Origin: Motacilla alba alba
Lineage: Eukaryota; Chordata; Aves; Passeriformes; Motacillidae
DNA: 64,000 nucleotides
NCBI RefSeq assembly: GCF_015832195.1
Contig: NC_052017.1
Coordinates: 77,749,801-77,813,800 of the forward strand
Direction of reading: 5' to 3'
A model generated the notes under the pieces. It saw only the letters and a list, made by a program, of their open reading frames with translations, was not told the origin of the DNA and did not search any database. This document shows, piece by piece, positions 24,658 to 36,406 of the stretch. The position numbers were made by a program, and so were the translations under genes. How positions within the stretch are numbered: the stretch's first letter is position 1; every line of letters starts with the position of its first letter.

Positions 24658-25596
24658 ATGTCGAATTAAGTCACCTAAATTCACAATCCTGTTTCAATCA
24701 GGAATTCAGCATTACTTAAGGGTTGCCCAGTCTCCCCAGGGAGTAACAGAGACAGACAAAGGGAGGACTGTCCTGTTGTCTCCTCCAGTCTATAGGGAAA
24801 CTGCCAAGAACTCTAACCACAAAGTGACTCTTCCTCTCTTGAACAGTCAGCAGGGCTGATGGCATGGACCAGCCACTCTTAAGCTAATGGGAGAAGTGAC
24901 ATCAGAACTTTCTATTTATCTGCATCTCCAGCAGTCCAGCAAAGCAACAGCTGACATATGAAGATATCAGACAATTGGGCCTCCTGCTTTTGAAGGGAAA
25001 TTAATCAATACCTCATGACTTCTACTTCCAGAAAACAGCACCAACAGGTATATCCATCATCACTTGGCTTATCACAACCCAGGAGGGACTGGCTAGGACT
25101 CTCTGGCAGTCTGGGCATCAGCCAGCCGCATAAGACCCTTCATTTGCCTCTACAGTGGTTGCTGCTTGCCAGCTGGGCTGCAGATTACATCTCAGCAAGA
25201 TGAGAAGCCATCCTGCTTCCTACTCTTCCTTCTGATATAAATTACGTCAGAAGACCTTTTCTTTTCTCATTTAACTATCCCAAGGATAGATTTCTGATCT
25301 TCACCTCAAATTCCTTTTGGGGAAAAAAATTCCTTTTAGGTTTTCAGACTACTTCCTAGAAGGGATCCAACCCTTCTGTTTACAGGTTTAATGTGTTTAA
25401 ATATAAATTTAAGAATAAATTTTCTTCCTGTCTTGGCTACATTTTTTCCTTCTGAAGCCTGCCATCAGTTACCTAAAAAGACTCTCAGCTTTATTGCATT
25501 TGTCAGGAATATTCAGGTAAGGCAGCATGTAAAGATTAGGGAGTCCAAGCTCACTTCTCCAAAACCTAGGAAGAAGAGCTTGCCTAAATTTTTACT
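24658..25596. other. Unique non-coding DNA
   Basis: No gene recognised. A local near-duplication of ATTCCTTTT occurs at about 25308 and 25330. Confidence 0.6.
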
Positions 25597-25617
25597 GGGG
25601 GGGGGGGGGGGGGGGGG
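25597..25617. repeat. G21 homopolymer
   Basis: Twenty-one consecutive guanines followed by CGGG. This is one of the longest poly-G runs one would expect to see. It can form quadruplex structures on the plus strand and is prone to length errors in sequencing. Confidence 0.95.
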
Positions 25618-27029
25618 CGGGAAGAGAAAATTGAAGTCAGGGGAATTGGAATATTGGAAAAATTGTTCTGAAAGGTTTCACATTTTAAAAAGTTAATTTT
25701 TCTTTTAGTGCAGCAGGCATGTCAAACAATGCAACTCTATTTCAAGGCATAGCATTGATCAGCTGCAGCTTCTATAAAACATAGTGCTGCCAAAAGTAAT
25801 TCTCTAGTTACTGTTTCAATTTCCAAAGACCTTCTCCCTCTGCAATGGTAGGAACTGTTTGTGACACTAGATCAAAGAGTGTTGGTAAAACTTTTTTACA
25901 TACAATGGGCTAAATTATGGATGCTCTCAGTAAAGTTCTTCTTTGAATACTTCTTTGATGAGGTACACCATCATTGTTTGTAATGAGGCCTATCCATTTG
26001 GCAGGTTTTCCTCTGGAAATTCAAATGTCACCATTATCATGCCATTTTAACATTGACTCTATTATGTCCATTATGCCCATTTCTGGTTCTTGTGGATATA
26101 ATTCTCATTTACCCACCATCAAAATGAATATTTTTTATTTTTACTGTTAGAAAAACCAACAAGGGAAAACAACCATGTTTCTAGCTTACTTGGCAATACA
26201 AGACCACTTGCAATATTCAGTATGTTTGATAAAATTTACAAGAAAAAAAAAGGTCACTCTTATTTCTTAACCTACGAAAGCAATATTTTCTATCTGGCAA
26301 TTAAATATTTCTTATTTTTATCACTGTAGAAGTGATAAAGTCCAGTTTCACTAAGAAATAACTGATGACTGCAGACTGCCCATAAAGTTGTTATCATTCC
26401 CCATGAGATATTATTTTTTCTTATGCTTTCAGTGTAGTACATATCCAGGAACAAGACACCTCTTACCAAGCTCTGCAAACCATTCAATAAAATCTAGTTT
26501 GTGCCAGAAGACAGACTCCCAACAGCTTTGAAATACAGGCTCTGCTGAAGATCGTATTACCTGTTGGGCAGTGGATTAAAGCCACAAGTGATCTCATCTA
26601 GAAAGGGAAGTGTCTATATGCAAACAATACAAGTGTTTGCACAAGAAACTACAAAACAATTATTTCATCATTTATATCATATGATATATATTTGTGAGCA
26701 TGTACCTATCAATATGTATATTAGGAGTAATATAGATTTACATTTTGCTAATACAAGCTCTGGCTCAACACCAGGCAATGCTACTGACAGCAGAATAAGG
26801 CACAGCAAGAGTCCAAACTGGCAATGGTAGGAGGTAGTTTCTGTAAATGCTTCCTCCAAAATGTAGATCAGTAGTGAAGTTGTAATCCCACTGCCTGGAG
26901 GTGATTCTAGAAGTCACCATAACACAAATCACCTCTCTCCACACACAGCACTGCTCAAGCCTTCTACAAAGCCCCTTTGAACAGAGATGGGGTAAGGGAG
27001 TATATGCTAAGTCTGATATGAAGTGGAAT

Positions 27030-27047
27030 AAAAAAAAAAAAAAAAAA
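27030..27047. repeat. A18 homopolymer
   Basis: Eighteen consecutive adenines. No retrocopy recognised upstream. Confidence 0.92.
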
Positions 27048-27683
27048 GGTGACTGGCCACTCCTTTTCTGAATTGTGCTGACCCAATAAAACTAGATCTG
27101 ACATTTGAGGTATTTTGTTCCATCAATACCTTTCAAGAGTGGATTTTCCAAGAAACGGCTTCATAATTTAATTTACTTAAGCAGAACCTGCCTCCCAGAA
27201 AGGACTAATGTGTACTATTTACTCTACTTTGACAAGTCATTAAGTATTTTGTGACTATGTATTCTGCCCCTAACAAGTGACTAAAGGGCTCTCAGTCTGC
27301 TGGAGGAATGTACACACACAAATACATGGTTCTTCCTCTGCTAGGATTTAATGGTTCTAAAAACTGAACTGTAACACAGCCTGAAAAAAACAAAACAGTT
27401 TCCAGTGCTAGATTACTCTATCATCAGCTTCCAGTCAGATATCTACACCAACTGATTTTGCAGTTCTAGCATTAAGTATCTTCTCCAGCCATCAGTAAAA
27501 CAAGATGAAACAAAAATGCAAACTGTAGAAGACATTTCCAGCAGATAAACTCCTTGCTAGCTCTCTCCTGCCTGCTGCTAAGTCAGGCTTCTATCTAGAG
27601 GAAAGACCTTTGTGATTTTTTTCCTGCTTTAGTATTATGCTGGAAACAATGGCCTTTTTGTTCTATGGCAAGACTACAGGAGC

Positions 27684-27747
27684 CGAAGCTCCGTGCACAA
27701 TTGTGTGATCATCGCGCGGCCCCGTGTCCCAACCTTTGCGAAACACG
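27684..27747. other. Local CpG cluster
   Basis: Eight CpG dinucleotides in about 64 bases (at 27684, 27692, 27713, 27715, 27717, 27723, 27739 and 27746), in a window where CpG is otherwise rare. It includes CGCGCGG. It is far too small to be a CpG island and no promoter motif or exon is attached. It could be a young insertion, a mutation-protected site or a conserved element. Confidence 0.6.
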
Positions 27748-29290
27748 GCAGGCACACAGCTATCCAGCTGACTAATGAGAGGATCCAAGGGAAACAATGA
27801 ACAAAATTGTCACTTCCAACAATGCAGAAGGCCACTTCAGTATTCCCACAACCTCTTGCCAATTTTTCTTCCCTTGTGCGATTTCCTATGTCAAATAACT
27901 ACTGTCAGTTTTGACCACTTAAATGATTAATTATTCTGATAAATATTCTTAAGAGAAATGAGAACAGTGACCTAGACCTGGAACATTTATTTGCCATAAT
28001 AATCATAACTTTACGTCCCTGAACATGAAGGAGGGTCTGAGACACTGAGCAGTTTGTTCCCAAGGCTCCAAAATCCAGATGCTACTCTTCTTGGCATCTC
28101 TGAGGTAGGTCCAACATAAAAAAGCCCAGCTCCAGGTCATGTGGTCCCCACGGAGGACACCTATGTAACAAAACTAATCTACAAGCCAGGGCAGAAGTAT
28201 TATTCCAGAAGTGGAGACACTTTTCTGGAAGTCTTTTTGCCTGGTTACATTACAACTAGAGCCTTCTGGGCGCACAACAGCAGAGGCTGTGCAGATTTTC
28301 AACTGGTTTACAGCTTCTTGTCTGCAGCATCAAAGAATTTCAGTTTGCTGCCTCACCCCATCACACTAGCAGATATAATGGTTATGTGCTATGCTTGTGT
28401 TTTGTGTTTTCACTGGGTCAGAGACACACAAGCAAGTAGGAAATTTTCATTGTGTTCATTCATGAGAGTAAGTTGTTCCACTTGGAAAACAGCAAAGGGA
28501 GAACCAGATGATGTCCACCCTTAGACAGCTTTTCACTATTTCTGCAATTCTGCAATTAATTGAGCAAATGAGGAGCAGGGCTGCAAAGAGCTGCTAGGAG
28601 CCCTACTCCTTCACTTTGCAAGAGTCACCTCCTCACCACGCTTAGTTTGAAGAGTTTGATAAAACTCTTCACCACAATTACAAGCCTTATCTGAAAAGTG
28701 CATCTCTTACTTAGAGATAATCCCATTATTTAGTCATGGTCTGTTTTGCACATGGCTACCAATCATGCTAAACCCTGCATATTCCATTCAGCAAAGCCAC
28801 ACAGATTAAATGGCCAATGAGAAACCCAAATATACTATGAAGGAAGTGGCTTGCTTCAACTCATCCTGCTCAAATTTGATGGCTCAGGTCCTTAGGATCC
28901 AAAGTAGTTTCTAAATCAAATGCTGGGGAACAGAAGATTCAGCCTAAACCGAGTACAGCTCTCATCCAACCTCGGTCTCACTGTCCTTTGAACTCCACAC
29001 TGTATTCATTATTTTTGGGGGGCTGAGGGTGGTCAGTGTGCCTCTTCTACCATTCTTGGGACAAAAGTATTCTAAGTATTTCCTTTGCAACTCATTTCTT
29101 TCCATTGCAGTACTCCTGCCCTGCAAGACAGTGGCAGAATTTTTTGACGAAAAAAATTCTCATTCCATATTCAGGAGGAGTTCCTTACTTTTCTTCAAAT
29201 TATAATAAAATTATAGAAGGTGTCCTGTTATGCATTTACTCAACTAACAATAGGCTTTGACCCACCTGGTGAAAATAACAAACAACAAAC

Positions 29291-29301
29291 AAAAAAAAAA
29301 A
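29291..29301. repeat. A11 within A/C-rich low-complexity DNA
   Basis: Eleven adenines inside an AAC-rich stretch at about 29277-29310. Confidence 0.85.
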
Positions 29302-29488
29302 CCCACCCAAATATTGTTAAAGAAAAAATGGTAATATAATATATTCCAAGTTATTCTAGAATACTACACAATATATTTTAATGAGTTAGAATAATAGATA
29401 TTGTGATAATATAGTGATATAGTCAGGATGATAATGAAATTTTAAAATACTTTACATTGGTCTTAAAATTTAACATCCAGTTATTCTC

Positions 29489-29692
29489 CAGAGCCCCATC
29501 CAGCCTGATCTTTAATATTTCCAGGGATGGGGAATCTACCACCTCTTTGGGAAACCTATGACAGTGTTTCACCACTCTCACAGTAAACAACTTCTTCCTT
29601 CTAGCTAGTCTAAATCTACCATCTTTAGTTTGAAAACATTACCCCTTGTCCTAACACAACAGGCCCTTCTAACAAGTCTGTTCCCATCAGAG
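29489..29692 (-). mobile_element. CR1 LINE fragment lacking its 3' terminus
   Basis: The plus strand carries the reverse complement of the CR1 region just inside the 3' end: AGAGCCCCATCCAGCCTGATC, then TTTCCAGGGATGGGGAATCTACCACCTC, then AACTTCTTCC, TCTAAATCTACC and ACCCCTTGTCCTA. This corresponds to the last part of ORF2 and the start of the 3' UTR. The outermost roughly 100 bases, including the ATTCTATG-type tail, are missing, as is everything 5' of the ORF2 C-terminus. The wording differs from the 1668-2735 copy and fits another CR1 subfamily, the same broad type as the plus-strand copy at 45612-46036. Confidence 0.88.
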
Positions 29693-32600
29693 AGAAGATA
29701 TACACGTGGATGTAAAGATGGATGTGACACGAAGCAGGAGGCTGCCGCATGAACTAATCCTGAGTCTAAGGATGTTTGTTTGCGGAATCCTTCACCCACC
29801 ATGCAGGTGTCACATCTTTACTTTGTGTCAGTGTTTTAATGAAGCCTAAACACAGCACATAACTGTTGGAGTTGGCAGTGGAAGCTGCAGTGTCCTTTGT
29901 ACAAGGACTATTAAGTCACTTAAATTGCTGCCTGCTAAATAAAAAATACAGATTCCTTATATCTTCCCATGTAAGTCAAATGTCAACATGTCAAAAAAAG
30001 CTAGAAAGGCTTTCCAGTTTCACCAAAACTTCATGTTCCATACTCACATGCAAGGATGACAGAAAGGTTTACCAAAACCCAAAAGTTGTATGGTTAGATA
30101 AGGAGCAGATGAAAAAAAAAAAAAATGGAGCATACTAAACATGATCTTTCACCTCAGGGTCTTCTCCCCATCGGACTAACTCTGGGTTACAGCAGTCATT
30201 TGTGACTGTGACTGCTAGAGATATGCTGCAAAGTATTTGTAGGGCTGGTGATGTTAGCCTGTGCTGATACCAGGGGACACACCGTCCTCTTCCAAACAGC
30301 ATAAAGGAGTTCTGACAACTCATGACATACTTTTAATTGTACTATCCAATTGCAAGGGTTTCTCTCAGGCTTATCAGCCTAAAAGTTAGTGGTTTGACTA
30401 TTCTGCATTGGATCCCTGAACACACCAGCTGTAGCACTTAACCACTGTAGTCTAATAGACAAAGCAATAGAAGGGAGTTGGCAGGCAAAAACAAAAATGT
30501 GATTTTATGGGCTAGCATATACCCACAAAAACAGTGGTGGAACACAAGCCCAATCAATATAGGACCATAGGGACCCCTGTTTATGTAACGTGAAGCCAGA
30601 ACACATTAAACTCTTAAGTTCTTTCCAGTGTTAGAGGTTTGCAGCATGCTTTGCACAGACTTTGGAACAGTATCTCATCTACTCTGCCAGCAAAAACATT
30701 ACAGATGGAACTGTCAGATCTTCTTGTTTAATGGCGCCTGCTTTTCTAACACGTGACTTTTTTAAATAACAACTGTCACTCATCAGATAAGCTCAATGTG
30801 TTTTCCAGCACCTGCAAAAAATGCTTTGAGGACAAAGAATAGATTTCAACAACGGACAAACTACAAAGTGCCCTTCAAAAAGTCATTCTAGTCTGTTTTA
30901 AACTTCATGTTTTTCACTACTATAATTCTGGTTTATTGTATATTTGTAGGATCTGCCACTGCAAGGATCTGTTGTGGATTTGCTGATTACTTGCACCCAT
31001 TTTGCAATTTTTTCATTTTTCCACAGTTGAGCAAACAGTAGGCATGTGGGTAAGATCATCCTAGAGATAAATTTGGTGTGTGTATGGTGTAAAAATGGCT
31101 AACAGAAAGCTTAAGACTGCTGTCCTGCAAGTCTCATTCATAATTTATTTCCTCACACCAATCAGGATTCAGAGAAGGCTTAAGGATACTTTCAGTCATG
31201 TCAGTGGGAATAGAAGAAAGCCAGCACAAGGTGTATTTGAAAGGCAGCCTTGGAAGTAGGACAACATGAATTTTCACTGGGATCAAATCCCAAAACCAAA
31301 TGCTGAAAAAGAGTTCAAACTCTGAGTCTGGCTCCGCTACTTTTCTCACTTGTCCTTAGGAGTGATGACTAAAAATCATTAATATAGAGTATTGCATACA
31401 GCAATAAGAATACTTTGTTTAAGTACAACGCTATTTTAAAAAACCAAAAAAACAAAAAAAAAAAGGCAACAAAAAATCAAACACACAAACAAACTAATTT
31501 CATAAAAAAGAACATTTTATTATTTCACAATAAAGAAACCATAAAAGAATGCTGCAGCCACACATGGAGAGAAGGAGTTAATAAATACAGAATAACCAAG
31601 TTTTGGGGGTCTCCCAAAATTTCCTGGGAAGTTGCAGAAAATCACTGCTACCAAATAAAATCAGCTAACAATTAATTTTAGACCATAAATTTTCCATTAC
31701 AAAAACATCAGTAACAAATGCTATAAAAAAATTTGTCTCAAGAAAACTTAGCAAAGCTGTAGTTAATCAGAATACCAGGAAGGAAAAAAGCAAACTTGGA
31801 AGACTGACACTGGCACAACCCTTGCTGATAAAAAGGAAGAAGCAGGAAGCAGACAGCTCATGTGATATGGCTTAAGCCATACATATGTAAAGATTTAAAG
31901 ATCTACAAGCAGAAAAGTTAGTATGAAGAAGATACATCACACAAGCAAAAAAGTAGCATTTATATAAGGGCTTGGTCATAACAGGGATTTTGGGGGTTTT
32001 GTGATTTAGTTGGTTTTTCCTGTGGAAGGCATGTTTTTGCTAATTTTGTCTGGTTGAACTACAAGAAACTATTTCACAGCCACTGCTTCACTACAGGTGC
32101 AGAATCAAGATGGAAAACTGTATTTTTCTTGTAAACCTAGAAGCCTTTAAAGAAGGCCATTTAAAAAGGTAAGTATTACAAGGTAATTCCTTTAAAAAGC
32201 TTTTCTAATGCCAAGCTACATTGACCGTCCATACTAAATTTAAGGAAGGATATTAAAAACATGATGTTACTTGCTCAGGCATTTCAATCTCTTCATGTTC
32301 AGTCTAGACTTTGATGCATTAGGAAAAATATTACCATTTGCCAAAACCCCCAATGGCAATCGCTATAGCCATTATTAGAAGCAACTAAAATTTAATACCA
32401 TCCACTTCTCTCGAAAGAGGTAGTGTTTAGCAACATAGACCTGAAATCTACTCAACAAATGTAGTTTTCCTACATCTATTCTAACTCTAGTATTGAAAGA
32501 AAACTGTATCATCACGTTTCTGTAATAGATAATGATTTAATAGGAAGCAACTGCTGACAGGGTTCATTAAATGCTTACATCTAATTAACTACACACACTA

Positions 32601-35600
32601 GTCAACACTTTGCTCAAGCATTCACTATTAATCTGAGTTGCTGGCTAATAAGGTCTTTTATGCATATATATCCACATTTATATAAACATATGGTGTTAAA
32701 TATAATACTGTCAGTCTCCTTTAAGAGAAGAGTTTAAGTTTGTCAGTTCACTCCATGTTCCTTGCAGATGTCTTTGAATAAGTGGTTTCTACCATATTGT
32801 TGGGGGGACCTTCATTCCTAGGGGTGGTTGTTTGCTTTGTTTTTAAGACTGTTCAGTCCGTCAAGATAATGTTGAGAAACTCCGTTCTGTGGGAAATACG
32901 CATGACAACCTAAACAGAAAGAGACTGATCTCGCCTCTATTCCACAGCAAAATCACAAATCAGCAGCAACAGCTAAATCACAAATCACGTGTTACGCACC
33001 CTGAAAGATGAGAATAGATAACCATCATTAACCAGCAACACAAAGTATTTGCTTTCTTGCAATACTGCATTGCATGAACTCTTAGGGCGTCCTTGCTTCC
33101 CCTGAGGTTAAATGCTGCATTGCACTAAATGTAACATGTACCTGGTTGGCAAAAGATAGTCAGAGGAGATTCCTATAAGATTTCCATTTCAACTAACTGA
33201 ATTTAAAATGTTAAACTATGCTGCCTTTACTTTTTGTAATGGAAGTTGGAAAGTTTCAGCAACCCACAAAGCATTTCCTGAAGGCCCAAAACACTGAAGC
33301 TTTATCAATTATGAGAACTGTCAGATCTAAAATGTTCATGAACACTGCAGTTTGACGGTGTGGCAAAGTGAGTAATTACATGTCCAAGAAGGCATTACAG
33401 CAGCTGCTCTGCCAAGTCGTAAGGTCCTAAAAGCATTACTCACAATGCCATGGGAAGGTGATGCTCTTAGGCAACCTAGTGCCCAATTTTTTGCTCTAAG
33501 GACACAAACACAGGGCAAGGTCACAGAAGAGGAAGGAAAGACAGCACAAAACCTATTCCTTCAGCTGCACAAAAGGCAGCAGAGGCAGTGAAAATGGGAA
33601 AAACACTCAAAGCCATGGCTGAAATCTGTCAACCAAGAGGCTCAGAGTTATCTTGCTGACAATCAGAGCAGGAATTACCCATGAATATTGGCTAGCTTCT
33701 GCAATTGCCTTCCTAAAAGAACACTAGATTTCTAATCCGCTCCTGTGCCAAAGTTTCGCTGATAAAAGTATGGGTTTGAGGGTGGGCTTTATGTGTAGGT
33801 TTTTTGCTTATTTGGATTGGGTTTCCTCAGGGAGAGGGTGACTTTTTGTTTGTTTTCAGCTCATTTAGTAGGTGTGGTGAGGATTTCTTTGTTGTTGTTT
33901 TGAGTCTTGGAAGACAGACCTATAGTCAGGAAGGAAAGTAAGGAGTCTTGGGATCAGTCTAGATAATACTTCATTAAAAAATACTGAGAAAGCCCCATTC
34001 TTTTGTGAGAAAACAGAAATTTAAGTGTGTTTGCAAATTGTCATCACAGCACACATTTCTGTGGGTATGAACAAAGCCTAACATCCTACGACAGATTTAA
34101 ATTGTCATCCTTTTTTCTATGTGAAAGGCAGTAGCAAAGTTATCCCTTTAAGTACAGAGGTCATTCTTGGGGTACAGGTATGTTTTCATATATGAAAGTA
34201 ATAGATTTTTCACCTATGGAGAAGGACACATTCAGTATTCAGTTTTTGCTTCACTAGTTTTTCCTTCTTTTCTCCTGTTCTCATATGAATCAGTTCCTGA
34301 CTGCATCCACTGGGTCAAAAGAAGATAGGCAGATATGTTAGTCATCTGACTACCAGAAAACTAACTCAATGGAATGTTTGGGTTTTTTCCTTTATAAATG
34401 GTTTGAGGATCATTGAATCACTGATACCTGAGTTACCCTGTTCTGTGTCAAAGGAAGGACAGAAAACTGTCTTTTCAGCATGTGTGTTTACACAAGACAT
34501 TGGCAAGACAGAGATGCTCTAATTCCTCTCCCCTCCCTTTCTGGTCTCGAGTCTTGGCCACTGCCTGATAAAAAACATATGAAAGAAGCAATGCAACAAG
34601 AAAAAAAATTCACATTCCAAGCATTAACATTGCATATGCTGAGCACCAGACTCAATTATAGTTTTAAAATTCATTGCAGATGTAGCTTAAACCAAATGGG
34701 TGCAAGATGTACAGTCAGATATGAATTTACAGACAAGTGTTAGGAAATAGCTGGCAGAGGACAGGCAATGTTGCTTGCATTTTGCCAACCCAAATCTTCT
34801 CCCCTTTCTCTCCACCCCTCTCTCCCTTTAGGAGTTTTGGCAGCTGTGTCTCAATCTCTTCAAATTACTCTTCTAATTGGGCATTTCCATGGAAACAGAC
34901 TAGAAGACACAGTACCTCTCCATTAAAGAACGATAAAAACAAGAGGTGTACCATGAGAAAACAAAAAGGACGAAGAAGAATAATATAATGGAAAAAGTTC
35001 TTACCAACAGTAAGGAACTGTACAGCCTTTAAACAGTTTAACAGCACAAGGCAAACCAGGACCACACTGATGCTGCCAAGTTACCACACAACCAGCCGTG
35101 ACTGTGCGAGGATGGCTTTTGTCTGGAACAGCAAGCATTGTGCTGTTTTTCACATAAAATCTCTCCAGGCCTCAAGCGCCTGTGCCAGTGGCCTGATACA
35201 GTCTGTGTCATGATCATATTTCTCTATAACCCAAGATAAAATTCTCTTGCAACTTCATCCACTCCAACCACATGCTTTGACAGCCAGTGCATTTAGCGTG
35301 ATCTCAGAAGGGACATTTCCCAAAACAGTAGAGCATTCCAAGGGGAAGAGCAGAGAATGCCTGTGCACCTAGACTGCGCACCACTCCTCAGTAAGGTTGC
35401 ATAGATTAGCTCTTTGATTGGTATATTTTGTATACTTATGTGGGTTTTGTAAAATATTGGGAAAGCTTACCGAATTCAGCCCCAACCAGAACTGGCTGAG
35501 TACGCTCTGGTGATGACCACCAAGAAGCTGCAGCACCACACCAAGAAAACAGGAGGTGCTTATACCAAACAAAGGAGTAAAAGATGGAGCAGGTGTGCTC

Positions 35601-35669
35601 CACCCCTATGCCTGCCTTCTGCAGGGGCAAGACCTGGCATAGTTCAACCTCTTAAGGAACGCAGTGAGT
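29693..35669. other. Unique non-coding DNA
   Basis: No gene recognised in about 6 kb. A14 lies at 30112-30125. An A/C-rich low-complexity stretch at 31440-31500 yields an artefactual lysine/asparagine-rich frame at 31415-31675. A GC-richer portion at about 35470-35669, next to the solo LTR, was not recognised. The last six bases before 35670 are the left target duplication. Confidence 0.6.
30112..30125. repeat. A14 homopolymer
   Basis: Fourteen consecutive adenines. No recognised retrotransposed sequence precedes it. Confidence 0.9.
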
Positions 35670-36406
35670 TGACCCTGGCTGCGTGCCAGGTGCTCACTAA
35701 AGCCACTCCACCACCTGTCCTTAACAGGGCAAGGGAAGAAAATCTAATCAAAGGCTCATGGGTTGAGATAAGGGCAGGGAGAAGAGCTCACTCACCAACC
35801 ACTGTGATGGGCAAAATAGACTTGACTTGGAGGAACTAGCTTAAGTAATTACCAATCAGAGTAGCATAATGCAAAATGAAACCAAATCTTAAATAACACC
35901 TTCCCCTCAAGCCCTCTTTTTTTTCCTGGGCTCAACTTCACTCCTGATTTTTCTACCTCCAGACCTCCAGCAGCCCCAGGGGATGGGTAATGGGGGTTCC
36001 AGTCATTTCATCATCCATTGTCTCTGTCATTGCTTTCTCCTCAGGGAGAGGACTCCTCACACTCCTCCTCTGCTTCACTCTGGGCTCTCTTCCATGGGAA
36101 ACATCCTCCACAAACATTCGGAACACTTTCTCCCTTTCCTTTACTGGTGTCCACAGGGCTGTTTCTCTCACGTCTTCTCATTCCTCTCTCCTGGCTGATG
36201 TGCTGTAACTTTCTCCCCTTTGTAAATACATTATCCCAGAGGTGCTTCCACTGCCACTTATGTGCTCGGCCTTGGCCATTGGTGGGTCTGTTTTGAAGCT
36301 GGCTGGCACTGGCTCTGTCTGACATGGCAGAAGCTTCTGGTGGTTCTCAAAGAAGCCACGCCAATAGCTACAGGCTACCAAAACCTGACCACACAAACCC
36401 AGTACA
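35670..36406 (-). mobile_element. Complete solo LTR of a second class II (ERVK-like) endogenous retrovirus family
   Basis: A 737-bp LTR read on the minus strand. It begins TGTACTGGGTTTGTGTGG at 36406 and ends ..GCCAGGGTCA at 35670, so it has TG..CA termini. The flanks carry a 6-bp target duplication with one mismatch (GTGAGT at 35664-35669, GGGAGT at 36407-36412). Internal landmarks seen on the plus strand include GGCTCATGGGTTGAGATAAGG, the block CCTGGGCTCAACTTCACTCCTGATTTTTCTACCTCC, CTCTCACGTCTTCTCATTCCTCTCTCCTGGCTG, and CGGCCTTGGCCATTGGTGGGTCTG near the LTR 5' end. I associate this layout with a long bird LTR family. A degenerate TATA-like sequence (minus strand, about 36220-36232) fits the promoter position. 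Compared with what I remember of longer members, the central part, often a tandem array, is short or deleted. No internal retroviral genes flank it. Several open frames here are LTR artefacts. Confidence 0.86.

Larger units (their letters stand above)
25618..29488. other. Unique non-coding DNA
   Basis: No supportable gene. The 127-codon frame at 28141-28524 (+) opens at GTG and has no recognisable domain. A 16-bp perfect palindrome of A/T-rich sequence lies at 26673-26688 and A18 at 27030-27047. A small CpG cluster lies at 27684-27747. AT-rich sequence dominates 29320-29450. Confidence 0.6.

Noticed and set aside
28141..28524. 127-codon open frame (+)
   Set aside because: It begins at GTG, has no recognised domain or signal peptide and no neighbouring exon signals. 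Its length is within chance for 64 kb.
28648..28671. Perfect 10-bp stem with a 4-base loop
   Set aside because: One such hairpin is not surprising in 64 kb of AT-rich DNA. There are no flanking features of a microRNA precursor or other RNA gene.
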